A stretch of DNA of 6,798 nt from positions 1-6,798 of the forward strand of contig DASSZM010000156.1 in NCBI GenBank assembly GCA_035702855.1, read 5' to 3'. Positions 1 through 5,554 of this stretch are shown in pieces. Each line of letters starts with the position of its first letter. The stretch's first letter is position 1. Origin of the DNA: JAKAQB01 sp035702855. GTDB lineage: Bacteria; Actinomycetota; Acidimicrobiia; Acidimicrobiales; Palsa-688. Both the position numbers and the translations under genes were made by a program. Under the pieces are notes generated by a model. The model saw only the letters and a program-made list of their open reading frames with translations, was not told where the DNA came from and did not search any database.

Positions 1-1735
1 TCGGGCGCCGGCCACCGGGCGCCCACCGCCTCCGGCGGCGCGCCTTGGCGCCTCCGGGGCGGCCGGCGTCGCCCGGCGAGCGCGGGCCGCCGGGTGTTCG
101 CTGGCCTCCGGCGTCCCCGGGCGCTCGCCCGGCCCCCGGACCGCTCGCCTCGGCGGGGCACCGGTCGACCGTCTGTCGGCCGGCCGGCGGCGGCTGTCGC
201 GGCGGCCCGCCGGAGCCCGTCCCCGCAGCGGGCACCGCCGTCTCGGGCCCGTCGGGCCCGGCAACGGGCACGGGGCCCGACGGGCTGGCCACGGCGACGG
301 CCGGACGCCGGCCGAGGCCGTCGGAGCGCCACACCAGGAAGGCGACGCCGACCAGCAGGGCGCTGACGGCCGCCCCGCCGGCGAACGCCGCGCCCGGGCC
401 CAGCGCGGCGAAGACCGGTGCGCCGATCACGGCGGCCGAGCCGGCGGCGATCGTCCCAGACCCGCCGAAGAGCCCTTGGCCGGTGGCCATCCGGTCGTCG
501 GGGAACACCCGGCCGACGGCGGCGAACCCGCCGGGGATGGCGACCGACGCCACGCACGCCTCGCCGACGCCGAGCAGCACGATCAGCAGCGGCCAGGGCA
601 CGAACCCGTAGGCCGCCATGAACAGGTCCGACCCGACGAGCCCCAGGCCGGCGGCCAGGAACGGTCCACGCCGCTCGGCGAGGCGGCCGCCGAGGGGCGC
701 CAGCACGATGAACGGCAACCCGAAGACGCTGAGGCTGATGCCGATCAGCAGCGCGCTGGCACCGCGGTTGGTCAGCATCCGCGACCACAGGGAGTCGTAC
801 AGCCCGCTGGGCAGCTGCATGGCCGCCCCGAGGACGAGGACGGCGATCAGCGGGCCGACGGGAAGACCCTCGAGGCTCCGCCACCGGGGCCCGACGACCC
901 GGCGGCCGGCGGCTCCAGTCGGGCTGCCCACCGAGGCGGTCTCCGCTCGAACGCCGGCGCCACCCACGGCGGGCGCGGCGGCCCCGGTGACGGCTGGCGC
1001 GGCTACGCCGGGCACGGCGACGGCGGGGACCCCGGCGGGGGCGACCACCCCGGAGGCCCCGGCCGCGGGAGCGGCCTCGGCGCCCCCGATCGGCGCCCCC
1101 GCGTCGGCGTCCGCCCCCGTCGGGGTCGTGACGCGGGTCTGGGCGGGGAGCAGCAGGACGCCGAGGCCGACGAGTGTGAGCAGGCCGCCGACCACCTCGA
1201 ACGGTGTGCGGAGGCCGCCGGCGGCGTAGAGCACGCTGCCGAGGAACGGGCCGAGCGTGAAGCCGGCCATCTGGGCGCTGGAGAGGATGCCGAGCCGCTT
1301 GCCCCGGCGGGCCCCGGTCGCGCCCACGCTCGCCTGGCGCAGGGCGGCGGGCGACACGATGCCGTAGCCGATGCCGCCGACGGCCCGGGCGCCGACGAGC
1401 TCCCAGAGCCCGCCGGCGAAGGCGAACCACACCAGACCGGCGGCGCCGAGGAGCACGCCGAGCAGCAGGAGGCGCTGCGCCTTCTCCCCGTCGAGAAACG
1501 GCCCCGCCGTCACCTGGGCGAGCAGGGCGGCGAAGAAGCTGGCGCCCGACATCAGCCCGAGCGTGTAGGTGGCGAGGTGGTGGACGTCCTGGACGTGGGC
1601 GAGGATCGGGAAGACGATGCCGATGCCGACGGCCTCGAGGCACACGACGGCCGCGAGCAGCGCGAAGTACAGGTCGCGTCGGGGGGCCCCCGAGTGGGCG
1701 CGGTCGAGGGCGCGGCCCGCCCACTGCTCGGTCAC
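1..1735 (-). CDS. MFS transporter, 12-TM efflux type, C-terminus beyond the left edge
   Basis: Major facilitator superfamily permease, probably a proton-coupled exporter in the cytoplasmic membrane; the substrate cannot be read from sequence. The minus frame is open for 578 codons from GTG at 1735 to the window edge. Hydrophobic segments lie near residues 21-42, 57-76, 88-108, 112-133, 150-172, 179-198, 288-312, 326-346, 359-378, 379-398, 425-445 and 447-470. Family motifs are recognisable: RAVGGIGYG (117-125) after the motif-B arginine, a motif-C-like GFTLGPFLG in TM5, and a motif-A-like GGRLAERRG between TM8 and TM9. Two parts are odd: a central loop of about 85 residues (199-283) rich in Ala, Pro, Gly and Val, and a Pro/Gly/Arg-rich tail of more than 100 residues after TM12 with no stop seen. 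The GTG start is the only usual start after the in-frame TGA at 1765-1763 and lies 21 residues before TM1. The family call is secure; the tail is less so, because all three minus-strand frames are open there. Confidence 0.9.
   Translation of the reverse strand, partial: MTEQWAGRALDRAHSGAPRRDLYFALLAAVVCLEAVGIGIVFPILAHVQDVHHLATYTLGLMSGASFFAALLAQVTAGPFLDGEKAQRLLLLGVLLGAAGLVWFAFAGGLWELVGARAVGGIGYGIVSPAALRQASVGATGARRGKRLGILSSAQMAGFTLGPFLGSVLYAAGGLRTPFEVVGGLLTLVGLGVLLLPAQTRVTTPTGADADAGAPIGGAEAAPAAGASGVVAPAGVPAVAVPGVAAPAVTGAAAPAVGGAGVRAETASVGSPTGAAGRRVVGPRWRSLEGLPVGPLIAVLVLGAAMQLPSGLYDSLWSRMLTNRGASALLIGISLSVFGLPFIVLAPLGGRLAERRGPFLAAGLGLVGSDLFMAAYGFVPWPLLIVLLGVGEACVASVAIPGGFAAVGRVFPDDRMATGQGLFGGSGTIAAGSAAVIGAPVFAALGPGAAFAGGAAVSALLVGVAFLVWRSDGLGRRPAVAVASPSGPVPVAGPDGPETAVPAAGTGSGGPPRQPPPAGRQTVDRCPAEASGPGAGRAPGDAGGQRTPGGPRSPGDAGRPGGAKARRRRRWAPGGRRP
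887..1141 (-). repeat. Low-complexity Ala/Pro/Gly/Val segment of the MFS central loop
   Basis: This codes for residues 199-283 of the MFS protein, between TM6 and TM7. It contains degenerate short repeats of the form VAPAG, VPAVAV, VPGVAAPAV and AAAPAVG. No hydrophobic helix or recognised domain is visible. The reading frame stays open and GC3-rich, so it is translated linker rather than an insertion that breaks the gene. MFS central loops are usually much shorter. Confidence 0.6.
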
Positions 1736-1747
1736 CAGCGGAGCGTA
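1736..1747 (-). promoter_or_regulatory. -10 box for a leaderless MFS transcript
   Basis: On the minus strand TACGCT (1747-1742) fits TAnnnT and is followed by six bases, then the GTG start at 1735. Transcription would begin on the start codon. There is no purine-rich Shine-Dalgarno sequence and no convincing -35 box. The same geometry recurs at four other genes here, which raises confidence in this copy. Confidence 0.6.
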
Positions 1748-1787
1748 CCGGTTGGCCGGCGGTCAGGCTCCGGGGATTCCCGTCGCT

Positions 1788-1834
1788 GAGCCGGCGCCGG
1801 TCGACCCGGGTCGGCGCCCGGTCGGCGCCGGCTC
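1788..1834 (-). terminator. GC-rich stem-loop after mscL
   Basis: A perfect 12-bp inverted repeat, GAGCCGGCGCCG (1788-1799) and CGGCGCCGGCTC (1823-1834), can be extended inwards by four pairs including two G-U. The apical part holds the palindrome ACCCGGGT (1804-1811). It lies 28 bp past the mscL stop, in the 126-bp gap before the MFS gene. There is no T-tract, so it is either an actinobacterial-type hairpin terminator or an mRNA 3' end stabiliser. Confidence 0.5.
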
Positions 1835-1861
1835 GGTGGTCGGCCGGCGGGGGCCCGCCCG

Positions 1862-2302
1862 TCAGCTGGCGGTGGACTGGGCCACGAGCTGGGTGCCGCA
1901 GTAGCGGCACTTGGTGGCGCCGAGCGGCAGGTCGTCGGAGAGGCAGGCCGGGCAGGCCTTGACGGGGTCCGGCGGCCCGAAGACCACGACACCCCGGCGC
2001 GCCGAGACCGCCTTGTAGGGCAGGACGATGGCGAAGTAGAGCACCGCCATGAAGATGACGAAGTAGATGATGGCGCCGATCAGGGCCCCGAAGTTGATGA
2101 ACGTCGCCTTCTGGCCCGCCTGCCCGAGCTGGACCCCGAGGCCGATGGTGTGGCCGCCTCCCTCCGCCCGGTTGACCAGCGGGTCGATGACGTTGGTCGT
2201 GAAGGCGCTGATCAACGTCGAGAATGCCAGGGCCACGATCAGCCCGACCGACACCACGATGATGTCGCCGCGGAGCAAGAAGTTCTTGAAGCCTTTCAGC
2301 AC
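1862..2302 (-). CDS. mscL: Large-conductance mechanosensitive channel with C-terminal zinc-ribbon-like tail
   Basis: MscL-family channel, 146 residues, which opens under membrane tension to release solutes during osmotic downshock. The N-terminus, LKGFKNFLLRGDII, matches the family's amphipathic helix and conserved R-G pair (R11-G12). TM1 is about 14-36 and TM2 about 70-95. By alignment to E. coli MscL the pore-constriction positions Leu19 and Val23 are V17 and L21, so the hydrophobic gate is kept. The usual acidic residue at E. coli Asp18 is V16 and Gly26 is A24, both unusual. After TM2, CPAC (117-120) and CRYC (132-135) form a four-cysteine zinc-ribbon-like module in place of the plain helical bundle of E. 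coli MscL. I recall such tails from other actinobacterial MscL-family proteins. The GTG at 2302 is chosen because a strong Shine-Dalgarno sequence precedes it and the protein then begins at the family N-terminus. It is transcribed divergently from nadE. An MscL-like channel with altered gating is the only alternative worth stating. Confidence 0.88.
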   Translation of the reverse strand: MLKGFKNFLLRGDIIVVSVGLIVALAFSTLISAFTTNVIDPLVNRAEGGGHTIGLGVQLGQAGQKATFINFGALIGAIIYFVIFMAVLYFAIVLPYKAVSARRGVVVFGPPDPVKACPACLSDDLPLGATKCRYCGTQLVAQSTAS

Positions 2303-2327
2303 GACGTTCCCTCCCGTGTGGGGGGAG
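2303..2327 (-). promoter_or_regulatory. mscL ribosome binding site, possibly in a hairpin
   Basis: On the minus strand GGGAGGGA (2315-2308) lies 5 nt before the GTG start and decides it. It is the only strong Shine-Dalgarno sequence I found at a gene start in this window. CTCCC at 2327-2323 is complementary to GGGAG at 2315-2311 with a 7-nt loop, so the site could be partly masked. GGGG at 2333-2330 could instead pair with CCCC at 2325-2322, a competing short stem. The site itself is well supported; the switching is speculative. Confidence 0.7.
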
Positions 2328-2354
2328 CGCCCCGTCGGCGCCCGCCCGCGCGGC

Positions 2355-2383
2355 ACCGTAGCGGGGCGGCAGGCCGGGACCAA
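2355..2383 (-). promoter_or_regulatory. Housekeeping-sigma promoter of mscL
   Basis: On the minus strand TTGGTC (2383-2378) is separated by exactly 17 bp from TACGGT (2360-2355), which fits TAnnnT. Transcription would start near 2348 and give a leader of about 46 nt that contains the Shine-Dalgarno sequence. This is the best -35/-10 pair in the window. The 157-bp gap also holds the nadE -10 box on the other strand. Confidence 0.55.
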
Positions 2384-2447
2384 GTGTCGCCGAGCGGGCG
2401 CGGCGGCGGGGCGCGGGTCGCTCACGGTCCGCCCACCCGGCCCGGCG

Positions 2448-2459
2448 TAGCCTCGGTGC
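2448..2459 (+). promoter_or_regulatory. -10 box for a leaderless nadE transcript
   Basis: TAGCCT (2448-2453) is followed by six bases, then GTG at 2460. The TAG is also an in-frame stop four codons before the start, so no longer nadE protein is possible and the GTG is fixed. No Shine-Dalgarno sequence or clear -35 hexamer is present. Confidence 0.65.
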
Positions 2460-4178
2460 GTGAGTCGCCTGCGTGTCGCCCTCTGCCAGCTCGACCCGGT
2501 CGTCGGCGACCTCGCCGGCAACACCGACGCCATCCTCGACGCCCTGGCCCGGGCGGAGGACGCCGGCGCCGACCTGGCCGTCTTCGGCGAGCTGGCCGTG
2601 ACCGGCTACCCGCCGGAGGACCTGTTGCTCAAGCCCGGCTTCGTCGCCGACAACGTCGCCCACCTGGCCAAGATCGCCGCCGCCACGGCGGACGGGGGCT
2701 GCGCCGCCGTCGTCGGGTTCGTGGCCGAGGACCTGGACCTCTACAACGCCGCCGCCGTCTGCGCCGCCGGCGAGGTGCGCGGCGTCTACCGCAAGCAGCA
2801 GCTGCCCAACTACGGCGTCTTCGACGAGCAGCGCTACTTCGGGGCGGGCACCGGGGCCGGCCAGCTCTACACCGTGGGCGGGGTCCGCGTCGGGATCTCG
2901 GTGTGCGAGGACCTCTGGGACCCGGCCGGTCCCATCGCCGAGCAGGCCGCGGCCGGCGCCGAGCTCGTCGTCAACATCAACGCCTCGCCCTACCACGCCG
3001 ACCGTCTGGCGGAGCGGGAGCACCTCCTCGCCACCCGGGCGGCGGACGCCTCCTGCCCCCTGGTGTACGTGAACCAGGTCGGCGGCCAGGACGAGCTGGT
3101 CTTCGACGGGGCGTCGATGGTCGTCGACGCCGACGGGCGGGTCCTCGCCTCGTTGCCGCAGTTCGAGGAGGCGTTCGCCGTGGTCGATCTCGAGATCCGC
3201 CCCGCCTATCGGAAGCGGTTGCTCGACCCGCGCGGCCGGCGCCGGGCGCCGGCGCCCCTGCCGGTCACGCCCGTGACGACGGTGGCCCGCCAACCGCCCG
3301 GCGCGCCCCGCCTCGATCCGCCGCGGGCCCCCCGCCTCGGCCCGGAGGAGGAGATCTACCGGGCACTCGTCGTCGGCACCCGGGACTACGTGCGCAAGAA
3401 CGGCTTCGCCGACGTCGTCGTCGGTCTCTCCGGCGGCATCGACTCCTCACTGGTCACGGTGGTGGCCGCCGACGCCCTCGGCACCGACCACGTCCACACG
3501 GTGGCCATGCCGTCCCGGTATTCCAGTGAGCACTCCCTGACCGACGCCGCCGAGCTGGCCCGCCGGCTGGGCGTCGACCACCGCGTGGTCCCGATCGAGC
3601 CGGCGCACGCCGCCTTCGGCGCCATGCTGGCCGACAGCTTCGCCGGGCGCGCCGAGGACCTCACCGAGGAGAACCTCCAGAGTCGCATCCGGGGCGTGAC
3701 GCTCATGGCGCTGTCCAACAAGTTCGGGTGGTTGGTGCTCACCACGGGCAACAAGAGCGAGCTGGCGGTGGGCTACTCGACGCTGTACGGCGACACCGCC
3801 GGGGGGTTCGCGGTGATCCGCGACGTGCCCAAGACGCTCGTGTACCGGCTGTGCCTCTGGCGCAACGGGTCCGGCGAGGTGATCCCGGCCGGGGTCCTGG
3901 CCAAGCCACCCTCGGCCGAGCTGCGTCCCGACCAGCGGGACGACCAGAGCCTCCCGCCCTACGAGGTGCTCGATCCGATCCTGGAGGCCTACGTCGAGGA
4001 CGACCGCACCGCGGCCGAGCTCGTCGCCGCCGGCTTCGACGCGGCGACGGTGGCGAGGGTGGTGCGCCTCGTGGACACCGCCGAGTACAAGCGGAGGCAG
4101 AGTCCCCCCGGGGTGCGGGTGACGCCGAAGGCCTTCGGGAAGGACCGTCGGGTGCCCATCACGAACCGCTACCGGTAG
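2460..4178 (+). CDS. nadE: Glutamine-dependent NAD+ synthetase
   Basis: Cytosolic enzyme (EC 6.3.5.1), 572 residues, for the last step of NAD biosynthesis: deamido-NAD+, ATP and glutamine give NAD+. Residues 3-255 form the nitrilase-type glutaminase domain with the Glu-Lys-Cys triad: E44 in FGELAVTGYPPEDLL, K112 in RKQQLPNYGVFDE and C149 in ISVCEDLWDP. A Pro/Arg-rich linker spans about 256-296. Residues 297-572 are the synthetase domain, with the ATP-binding SGGIDSS loop (324-330), EENLQSRIRG (403-412), LTTGNKSELAVGYSTLYGD (427-445) and SAELRPDQRDDQSLPPYE (485-502). All expected catalytic elements are present and the gene looks intact. It is shorter than the mycobacterial enzyme (about 680 residues) and resembles the compact glutaminase-fused form of other bacteria. 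The GTG start is set by an in-frame TAG 12 nt upstream. tetR follows after 32 bp and is probably co-transcribed. Confidence 0.97.
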   Translation: MSRLRVALCQLDPVVGDLAGNTDAILDALARAEDAGADLAVFGELAVTGYPPEDLLLKPGFVADNVAHLAKIAAATADGGCAAVVGFVAEDLDLYNAAAVCAAGEVRGVYRKQQLPNYGVFDEQRYFGAGTGAGQLYTVGGVRVGISVCEDLWDPAGPIAEQAAAGAELVVNINASPYHADRLAEREHLLATRAADASCPLVYVNQVGGQDELVFDGASMVVDADGRVLASLPQFEEAFAVVDLEIRPAYRKRLLDPRGRRRAPAPLPVTPVTTVARQPPGAPRLDPPRAPRLGPEEEIYRALVVGTRDYVRKNGFADVVVGLSGGIDSSLVTVVAADALGTDHVHTVAMPSRYSSEHSLTDAAELARRLGVDHRVVPIEPAHAAFGAMLADSFAGRAEDLTEENLQSRIRGVTLMALSNKFGWLVLTTGNKSELAVGYSTLYGDTAGGFAVIRDVPKTLVYRLCLWRNGSGEVIPAGVLAKPPSAELRPDQRDDQSLPPYEVLDPILEAYVEDDRTAAELVAAGFDAATVARVVRLVDTAEYKRRQSPPGVRVTPKAFGKDRRVPITNRYR

Positions 4179-4210
4179 GCCGGGGTCATGGGGAAAGAGC
4201 GACCGATACC

Positions 4211-4870
4211 ATGGCGGGCTCGGTGACGCCCCTCCAGCCCTCGACCACCGCCCCGACCCGTCGGTCGAGGGCCCGTCGAGGCGAGGGGGAGCGCCTGCGC
4301 GACGAGATCCTCGCCGCCGCCGAGGCGTTGCTCATCGCCACCAACGACGAGTCGGCCCTCTCGGTCCGGGCGATCGCCGCCGCGGTGGGCGTGACGCCGC
4401 CGTCGATCTACCTCCATTTCGCCGACCGGACGGAGCTGGTCTTCGCCGTCTGCGAGCGTCACTGGCTGCAGCTCGAGGAGGCGATGGAGGACGCCGCCGC
4501 CGGGGTGGCGGACCCGATCGAGCGGATCCGACGGCGCGGCGAGGCCTACCTGCGCTTCGGGACCGAGCACCCGGAGCACTACCGGATCCTGATGATGAGC
4601 CGGCCGGACGACACCCCCCAGCGCTTCACCGACGAGCGCCTGGCCGGCACCGCCGGCATCGAGGTGGTGGCCGCCGACCTGCAGCAGGCGATCGACGCCG
4701 GGTTGCTGCCCGCCCAGGACGCCAGCGAGGCCGCCATCCTGCTGTGGATGGCCGTGCACGGCATGGTGGCCCTCCTGATCGCCAAGCCGGACTTCCCCTT
4801 CCCCCCGGTCGAGGACCTCTTCGACCACTTCTACCGCCTGACCGTCGCCGGCCTCGGGGGGCGCGTGTGA
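4211..4870 (+). CDS. TetR/AcrR-family repressor with WHG C-terminal domain
   Basis: One-component transcriptional regulator, 219 residues. A basic, disordered N-terminus of about 25 residues precedes the DNA-binding domain. The helix-turn-helix lies about 49-78 (LSVRAIAAAVGVTPPSIYLHF, with the family's IYxHFxxRxEL ending). The C-terminal ligand domain carries HPEHYRILMM (120-129) and LWMAVHGMVALL (178-189), whose W-x-x-x-H-G spacing (W179, H183, G184) is the hallmark of the WHG type. The ligand is unknown. It begins 32 bp after nadE, and its stop overlaps the next gene in GTGTGA, so the pair is translationally coupled. The ATG has only a weak purine run, GGGGAAAGAG (4190-4199), so GTG at 4223 (codon 5) is a possible alternative start. 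A 10-bp inverted repeat inside its first 21 codons could be an operator. Confidence 0.92.
   Translation: MAGSVTPLQPSTTAPTRRSRARRGEGERLRDEILAAAEALLIATNDESALSVRAIAAAVGVTPPSIYLHFADRTELVFAVCERHWLQLEEAMEDAAAGVADPIERIRRRGEAYLRFGTEHPEHYRILMMSRPDDTPQRFTDERLAGTAGIEVVAADLQQAIDAGLLPAQDASEAAILLWMAVHGMVALLIAKPDFPFPPVEDLFDHFYRLTVAGLGGRV
4237..4272. repeat. 10-bp perfect inverted repeat within the tetR 5' end
   Basis: GCCCTCGACC (4237-4246) and GGTCGAGGGC (4263-4272) are exact reverse complements separated by 16 bp. A shorter competing pair, CCGAC (4253-4257) and GTCGG (4260-4264), lies within. It codes for residues 9-21 of the repressor, in its disordered N-terminus. It could be an internal operator, an mRNA hairpin that lowers repressor translation, or chance in GC-rich DNA. 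Confidence 0.5.
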
Positions 4871-5403
4871 GCCTCACCCTGGATCAGTCAGCCACGCGCT
4901 GCGGCGGGCACTGCTGGATCGAACGCCGGCTGTTCGAGGTGCTCGGCGCCTGGGGTGCCGCCGCCGGCGCTCCCCGCGTCGTGATCCTGCTCGACCGTCA
5001 CAGCCAGCACGCCGCCTGGCGGGCGGGGCAGTGGTGGGAGCGCCTGCCGGTGCGCGCCGGGCTCGATCGCGAGAGCCTGGTGCAGCCCCCGCCGGGCTGG
5101 GGCGAGGTCCTCGGGCCCGCCGGCTCGCACCTCGCCGCCCCCGACGGGGACGCCGCCCTGCTGGCCGTCGCCCACCGCGTGCTGCTGCCGAGGGTCGTGG
5201 CCCGCTACCGGGCGCACGCCGACGAGGCCGGCCCGGTCGCCGACGGCCCGGTCCTGCGCACCCTCGGGCACGTCATGGCCGACGGGCGCGGCGACTGGGA
5301 GGAGGGGGAGGTCGTGCTGCAGGCGCTGGCCGCCGGCGCGGAGGCGGCGGCCGCCGCGTGGGAGGCGGCAGCCTCCGCCGAGGCGGCGTTCCTCGTCGGC
5401 TAG
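4867..5403 (+). CDS. All-helical protein of unknown function, possibly ferritin-like
   Basis: 178 residues, no confident family from sequence alone. The pattern is four long helices: about 15-33 (CWIERRLFEVLGAW), 42-61 (DRHSQHAAWRAGQWWERL), 94-121 (DGDAALLAVAHRVLLPRVVARYRAH) and 127-170, with the last becoming very Ala-rich. Possible metal ligands are E19, E24, H45, H48, H103 and the acidic cluster DWEEGE (143-148). This recalls ferritin-like four-helix bundles, but no clean ExxH pair is seen, so the assignment is tentative. There is no signal peptide or membrane segment; it should be cytosolic. The GTG start is chosen because it overlaps the tetR stop (GTGTGA, 4-bp overlap), implying coupled, roughly matched translation with the repressor. 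It may be the protein controlled by that repressor, or may share its ligand pathway. Its TAG stop is also the start of the next gene's -10 box. Confidence 0.8.
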   Translation: MSLTLDQSATRCGGHCWIERRLFEVLGAWGAAAGAPRVVILLDRHSQHAAWRAGQWWERLPVRAGLDRESLVQPPPGWGEVLGPAGSHLAAPDGDAALLAVAHRVLLPRVVARYRAHADEAGPVADGPVLRTLGHVMADGRGDWEEGEVVLQALAAGAEAAAAAWEAAASAEAAFLVG

Positions 5404-5413
5404 CGTCGGGGCC
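5401..5413 (+). promoter_or_regulatory. -10 box of the microprotein gene, overlapping a stop codon
   Basis: TAGCGT (5401-5406) fits TAnnnT and is followed by seven bases, then ATG at 5414. Its TAG is the stop codon of the upstream gene. The GGGG run at 5408-5411 is too close to the ATG to be a normal Shine-Dalgarno sequence, so a leaderless mRNA is the simplest reading. Confidence 0.55.
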
Positions 5414-5488
5414 ATGAAGAAGCTCCTCATGCTCGCCGCCCTCGTCGGTCTCGGTTTCTTCGCCGCCAAGAAGCTCAAGGTCGTCTGA
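5414..5488 (+). CDS. 24-residue single-pass membrane microprotein
   Basis: A 24-codon gene. The protein starts MKKLLMLAALVG, has about 15 uninterrupted hydrophobic or small residues (4-18) and ends AAKKLKVV, so a short membrane helix is flanked by lysine pairs at both ends. Of its 24 codons 22 end in G or C, including four of four lysines as AAG, which is good evidence for real coding in so short a frame. It starts 10 bp after the previous gene and has its own leaderless-type -10 box. The N-terminus resembles that of the small actinobacterial DLW-39 proteins (MKKLLLLA-type start), but the Asp-Leu-Trp tail that names them is absent, so it may be a shortened relative or unrelated. Short helices of this kind often bind larger membrane proteins; no partner can be named. 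A GC hairpin follows after 32 bp. Confidence 0.72.
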   Translation: MKKLLMLAALVGLGFFAAKKLKVV

Positions 5489-5520
5489 TCGGCCGATCCC
5501 GAGCCTGACCTCTGCCCGGT

Positions 5521-5541
5521 CCGCCCGCCCCCGGCGGGCGG
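5521..5541. terminator. Bidirectional GC hairpin between convergent genes
   Basis: CCGCCCGCC (5521-5529), loop CCC (5530-5532) and GGCGGGCGG (5533-5541) form a perfect 9-bp stem in the 66-bp gap between the microprotein stop (5488) and the HAD gene stop (5555). Placement between two converging genes favours a shared terminator. No T-tract follows on either strand, which is common for terminator-like hairpins in high-GC actinobacteria. Confidence 0.65.
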
Positions 5542-5554
5542 CTCCGGCGCGCCG

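Noticed and set aside
476..1789. A 437-codon plus-strand open frame opposite the MFS gene
   Set aside because: Its product is low-complexity Gly/Glu/Asp/Arg with no motif, while the minus strand gives coherent transmembrane helices and MFS motifs. Long antisense open frames are expected in DNA this rich in GC.
1862..2533. A longer, 223-residue MscL starting upstream
   Set aside because: The extra N-terminus is Pro/Arg-rich, unlike any MscL, and would cross the nadE promoter. The GTG at 2302 has a strong Shine-Dalgarno sequence and gives the family N-terminus.
2150..3529. A 459-codon plus-strand frame across the mscL-nadE gap and the nadE 5' half
   Set aside because: It is Arg/Gly/Pro-rich shadow coding. 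nadE in the overlapping frame has every catalytic motif.
4169..4828. A 219-codon minus-strand frame opposite tetR
   Set aside because: No recognisable domain, and tetR on the plus strand has a clear helix-turn-helix and WHG motif.
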